Of a DNA stretch of 64,000 nucleotides, positions 61,888 through 64,000 are shown piece by piece (position 1 is the first letter of the stretch; the number at the start of each line of letters is the position of its first letter). Source of the stretch: an uncultured Porphyromonadaceae bacterium (GTDB lineage: Bacteria > Bacteroidota > Bacteroidia > Bacteroidales > Muribaculaceae); the NCBI GenBank assembly GCA_902461565.1, contig CABPYL010000005.1, forward strand, positions 1 to 64,000, read 5' to 3'. A model generated the notes under the pieces. It did no database searches and was not told the DNA's origin. It was given only the letters and a program-made list of their open reading frames with translations. Both the position numbers and the translations under genes were made by a program.

Positions 61888-62613
61888 TTATTCGGTTGTC
61901 GTGTATTCCTCGTCGGAACTGTCTGCACCTTCGTGGTTGTAGACGAGCAGAGCCATAAGCTTTTCGCGGTCGATAACCGACAGCTCGTTGGTGGTGTAAT
62001 CGATAAGGCCTCGTTCTTTCATCGACATCAGGCCTGCTTCGAAAGCGCTGCGCTGTGTTCCGAACAGTGTGCATAGGTCGCGTTTGCGGCATTTTAGTAC
62101 AATTTCTGTCGCACCGGGCTGAGTGAGTGCTGCAATCCAGAATGCAATTCGCTCGTCTATCTCGCCGGTGGTTAGGGAAAGCAGTCCGTGTACGGCTTTC
62201 TGTGCATTGGCGGAAACGGCATTCAGGTAGTTGAACATGAACACCGTGTCGCTCGCCAGAATGCGTGTATAGTCGTTCTTGCTGATTTTCAGAATAGAAA
62301 CGTCGTTTTTAGCTGTGATATCGGCGGGAAAAGAGGTATATCTGCCGTAAAGGAAGTCGGGAGAGAGAACGGCTGGTGCCGAGAGTGTTTGTCCGACGGA
62401 AAAGCGTCCGTTGGCATTTTCTATTATCGCCCTTATTTTACCGGAAAGAACAAATGTGAGGTGGCGGCACGGTTCGCCGGCACGTATAATGGTTTCTCCC
62501 TCGGGATATTTTAGGAAGTGAAGTTTTGTCTGGCCTACAATCTGCGCTAACTTTTCATGCGAAGCGCCGCGGAAAAGTGGTAGATTCATAAGCTGCTCGA
62601 ACATTGTAGGCAT
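61888..62613 (-). CDS. Crp/Fnr-family transcription regulator
   Basis: A 241-residue regulator. The ATG at 62613 is chosen because the frame upstream overlaps the promoter region. The N-terminal cyclic-nucleotide-binding fold (about 10-115) has YPEGETIIRAGEPCRHLTF; the C-terminal Crp-type HTH (about 155-215) reads RKRDLCTLFGTQRSAFEAGL. No cysteine cluster like that of FNR is seen (the cysteines are scattered), so oxygen sensing by an iron-sulfur cluster is unlikely. The acidic tail is unusual. A TAAATTTG -7 box lies at 62647-62654. Target and ligand unknown. Confidence 0.88.
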   Translation of the reverse strand: MPTMFEQLMNLPLFRGASHEKLAQIVGQTKLHFLKYPEGETIIRAGEPCRHLTFVLSGKIRAIIENANGRFSVGQTLSAPAVLSPDFLYGRYTSFPADITAKNDVSILKISKNDYTRILASDTVFMFNYLNAVSANAQKAVHGLLSLTTGEIDERIAFWIAALTQPGATEIVLKCRKRDLCTLFGTQRSAFEAGLMSMKERGLIDYTTNELSVIDREKLMALLVYNHEGADSSDEEYTTTE

Positions 62614-62646
62614 GGCCAAGGTATTTGTGTTAGTTATATTATTCTG

Positions 62647-62654
62647 CAAATTTA
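62647..62654 (-). promoter_or_regulatory. -7 element of the Crp/Fnr gene
   Basis: TAAATTTG on the minus strand, a full match, 33 bp before the chosen start codon. Confidence 0.55.
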
Positions 62655-62754
62655 ACATTTTTCCGGATATATATATTTAATATCTTCTTATGTTTTAACA
62701 TATCCGTGGCCGTTTTGGTTCAGCCATAGCGTGCCTGCAATCGGCTTGGAGAGT

Positions 62755-63657
62755 TTATTTACGAGATTTATAGAACAGCTGGAGCGAGTTAATCAGGTTC
62801 TGCCATATAATATATGCAGCGGCTCCTATCGACGATACGGGGTTGAGGTAGTTCAAGGCCATCCATATACCGAGGACGGTATTCTTCTGTGCAAGTCCCT
62901 GTGCTGCCGAAATTTTGTCGCCGCATGCGGCACCTATTCTGCGGCCTATGGCAAACTGTGCCACGCATATAAGGGCGGAGAGCACGGCCATTGCTGTCAT
63001 AAGCGGTATTTCGGACGGCGGTTCCGACATTATGTAGCCTACGGCTTTGCCGACAACCAGACAAAGCGATACGGCCCACAGATAGAATGATATGCCCTGG
63101 ACTTTGCCTATTGCAGCATGTGCTTCCGGAACAAAGAGATACAGCAACAGTGCCGATGCGAGGGGTAATACAATCATGGGCGCGAGTTTGGTCGCGATAG
63201 CAAGCGATGCGGCCATGAAATCAACGTCGGCTCCGGGATTTGCCACAACAAAGAAAAACGGTGCGAATATCGCGACGGCTGTGTTACAAACAATGGAATA
63301 CGAAGCCACGCGGACAATACTTCCGCCGAGCATACCCGTAACGACGGGTGCCGCTGTCGCCGTGGGGCACAGCACACAAAGCATAGCCGACTGTGCCAGC
63401 GACAGACCGAACGGCCGTATGGCATAGAACAGAATCACGGAACCGATAATCTGTTCGGCAAGCAGTAGCCAAATCATTCTGTCCATTCTGAAATCGCGTG
63501 GACGCACGCGACAGAAGGTTAAAAAAAGCATTGTAAAGATTAGGTACGGCACCATCCATTGCAACGCAGCGATGGGTTTGTAGAAAAGAAAGCCGCAAAT
63601 TATGGCTATGGGCAGCATGAATGGCTTGAGGCGCCTTTGTGCGGAAGTAATTGACAT
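62755..63657 (-). CDS. BASS-family (bile acid:sodium symporter-like) transporter
   Basis: A 300-residue membrane protein with about nine or ten hydrophobic segments. The ATG at 63657 is chosen because the earlier in-frame start lies in the -7 promoter box (63676-63683). The segment LCPTATAAPVVTGMLGGS matches the conserved region of the BASS/ASBT fold, where Na+ sites are found. Substrates in the family range from bile acids to pantothenate and other organic anions, and the specific cargo is not visible. A host-bile link is possible for a gut organism but is inference. Confidence 0.85.
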   Translation of the reverse strand: MSITSAQRRLKPFMLPIAIICGFLFYKPIAALQWMVPYLIFTMLFLTFCRVRPRDFRMDRMIWLLLAEQIIGSVILFYAIRPFGLSLAQSAMLCVLCPTATAAPVVTGMLGGSIVRVASYSIVCNTAVAIFAPFFFVVANPGADVDFMAASLAIATKLAPMIVLPLASALLLYLFVPEAHAAIGKVQGISFYLWAVSLCLVVGKAVGYIMSEPPSEIPLMTAMAVLSALICVAQFAIGRRIGAACGDKISAAQGLAQKNTVLGIWMALNYLNPVSSIGAAAYIIWQNLINSLQLFYKSRK

Positions 63658-63675
63658 TACCTTAGAAATTTTCTG

Positions 63676-63683
63676 CAAAATTA
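63676..63683 (-). promoter_or_regulatory. -7 element of the BASS transporter gene
   Basis: TAATTTTG on the minus strand, a full match, 18 bp before the chosen start. It rules out the start at 63678. Confidence 0.55.
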
Positions 63684-63760
63684 CACAAAATCGTCCGAAA
63701 GAGCAAGCGGTTTAGACGGTGCTGCGGGGAGGGTCTGGGGTACTGACAGGGCCTGCCGGA

Positions 63761-64000
63761 CTACAGCGGGCGTTGGAGCCAATATTGGCGTTGTGCGCCG
63801 CTCATCTTCTCTATGGCATAGCGCAGGGTTGTGCGGTGCATGGCTTTGTAATGGGTGTCGAGGAAGTCGGTGAGAACGTCCATATCCTGCTTGCCTACCT
63901 CGCGGAGCATCCAGCCGACGGCCTTATGGATGAGGTCGTGCGGATGACTAAGCAACTTAGGTGCCAGGCGCAGCGTATCGTCAAGCTGTCCGGCGCGTAT
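63761..64000 (-). CDS. DNA alkylation repair protein (AlkD-like), 3' part only
   Basis: The last 79 codons of a gene whose start lies beyond the window. The sequence reads HPHDLIHKAVGWMLREVGK then MHRTTLRYAIEKMSGAQ and stops at 63761. This matches the C-terminal HEAT-like repeats of the AlkD/AlkC group of DNA glycosylases that remove alkylated bases. The catalytic Trp/Asp region is outside the window and cannot be checked. Confidence 0.8.
   Translation of the reverse strand: MRAGQLDDTLRLAPKLLSHPHDLIHKAVGWMLREVGKQDMDVLTDFLDTHYKAMHRTTLRYAIEKMSGAQRQYWLQRPL

Overview
The window reads as a chromosomal segment of a gut-type Bacteroidales. Several signs support this. Promoter elements of the Bacteroidetes type (TAnnTTTG at -7, sometimes TTTG at -33) precede many genes, and Shine-Dalgarno motifs are weak or absent. 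Many families are typical of the phylum: DUF4369, DUF4199, DUF4292, DUF4834, DUF6377 and T9SS-like C-terminal domains. A glsB/glsA pair for glycine lipids and a GH20 lipoprotein are also present. Base composition is near 50 % GC, which would suit Muribaculaceae; that placement is inference. No rRNA, tRNA, intact insertion sequence, CRISPR array or prophage was seen.

Layout, left to right. 1-3932: alaS (3' end cut by the window edge), divergent from an M23 peptidase and a MerR-type regulator. 3933-4557: a long non-coding stretch with two copies of a structured element exactly 240 bp apart, upstream of a PAP2 phosphatase. 5418-10441 (minus): an acetyltransferase, a GH20 hexosaminidase lipoprotein, then a greA / HIT / DUF4369 run. 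10704-12368: a hipBA-type module with a clear operator and promoter. 12468-18848: a 1404-residue secreted protein containing two CE7 esterase units, divergent from a membrane-spanning propeller-AraC regulator, with an 18-bp inverted repeat between them. 18871-27335 (minus): Dabb protein, aspartate kinase, DUF2461, DUF4834, pssA, psd, then a six-gene overlapping run from DUF4199 to an SDR.

27487-31934 (plus): DUF308 protein, HU, a 29-residue ribosome-type basic protein, RNase E/G and a thioredoxin-like protein. 31996-36589 (minus): an outer-membrane beta-barrel protein, a small lipoprotein and a membrane-bound TPR-LuxR regulator, with a GTCTTAA array before the first two. 36811-42478 (plus): a RING-like/TerD-like protein, mutL and a DUF6377 regulator. 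42479-43066 is non-coding and probably holds a structured RNA. 43067-52343 (plus): an eight-gene run of metG, ansA, a small secreted protein, dut, a TPR protein, DUF4292 lipoprotein, EnvC-like protein and a flippase.

52344-58096 (minus): a TPM-domain protein, dgt, purB, glsB and glsA. 58197-59713 (plus): a degenerate epimerase-like protein and an MptE-like protein. 60005-64000 (minus): a second DUF6377 regulator, a Crp/Fnr regulator, a BASS-type transporter and the 3' end of an AlkD-like gene.

Much of the window is housekeeping: translation, mismatch repair, nucleotide sanitation, phospholipid and glycine-lipid synthesis, and envelope biogenesis. The unusual content is regulatory. Four separate membrane-anchored one-component regulators (one propeller-AraC, one TPR-LuxR and two DUF6377) lie in 64 kb, two of them beside apparent targets with visible repeat sites. 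The most promising loci for something new are the propeller-AraC/CE7 pair, the duplicated 240-bp element, the RING/TerD-like protein upstream of mutL, and the non-coding block before metG.
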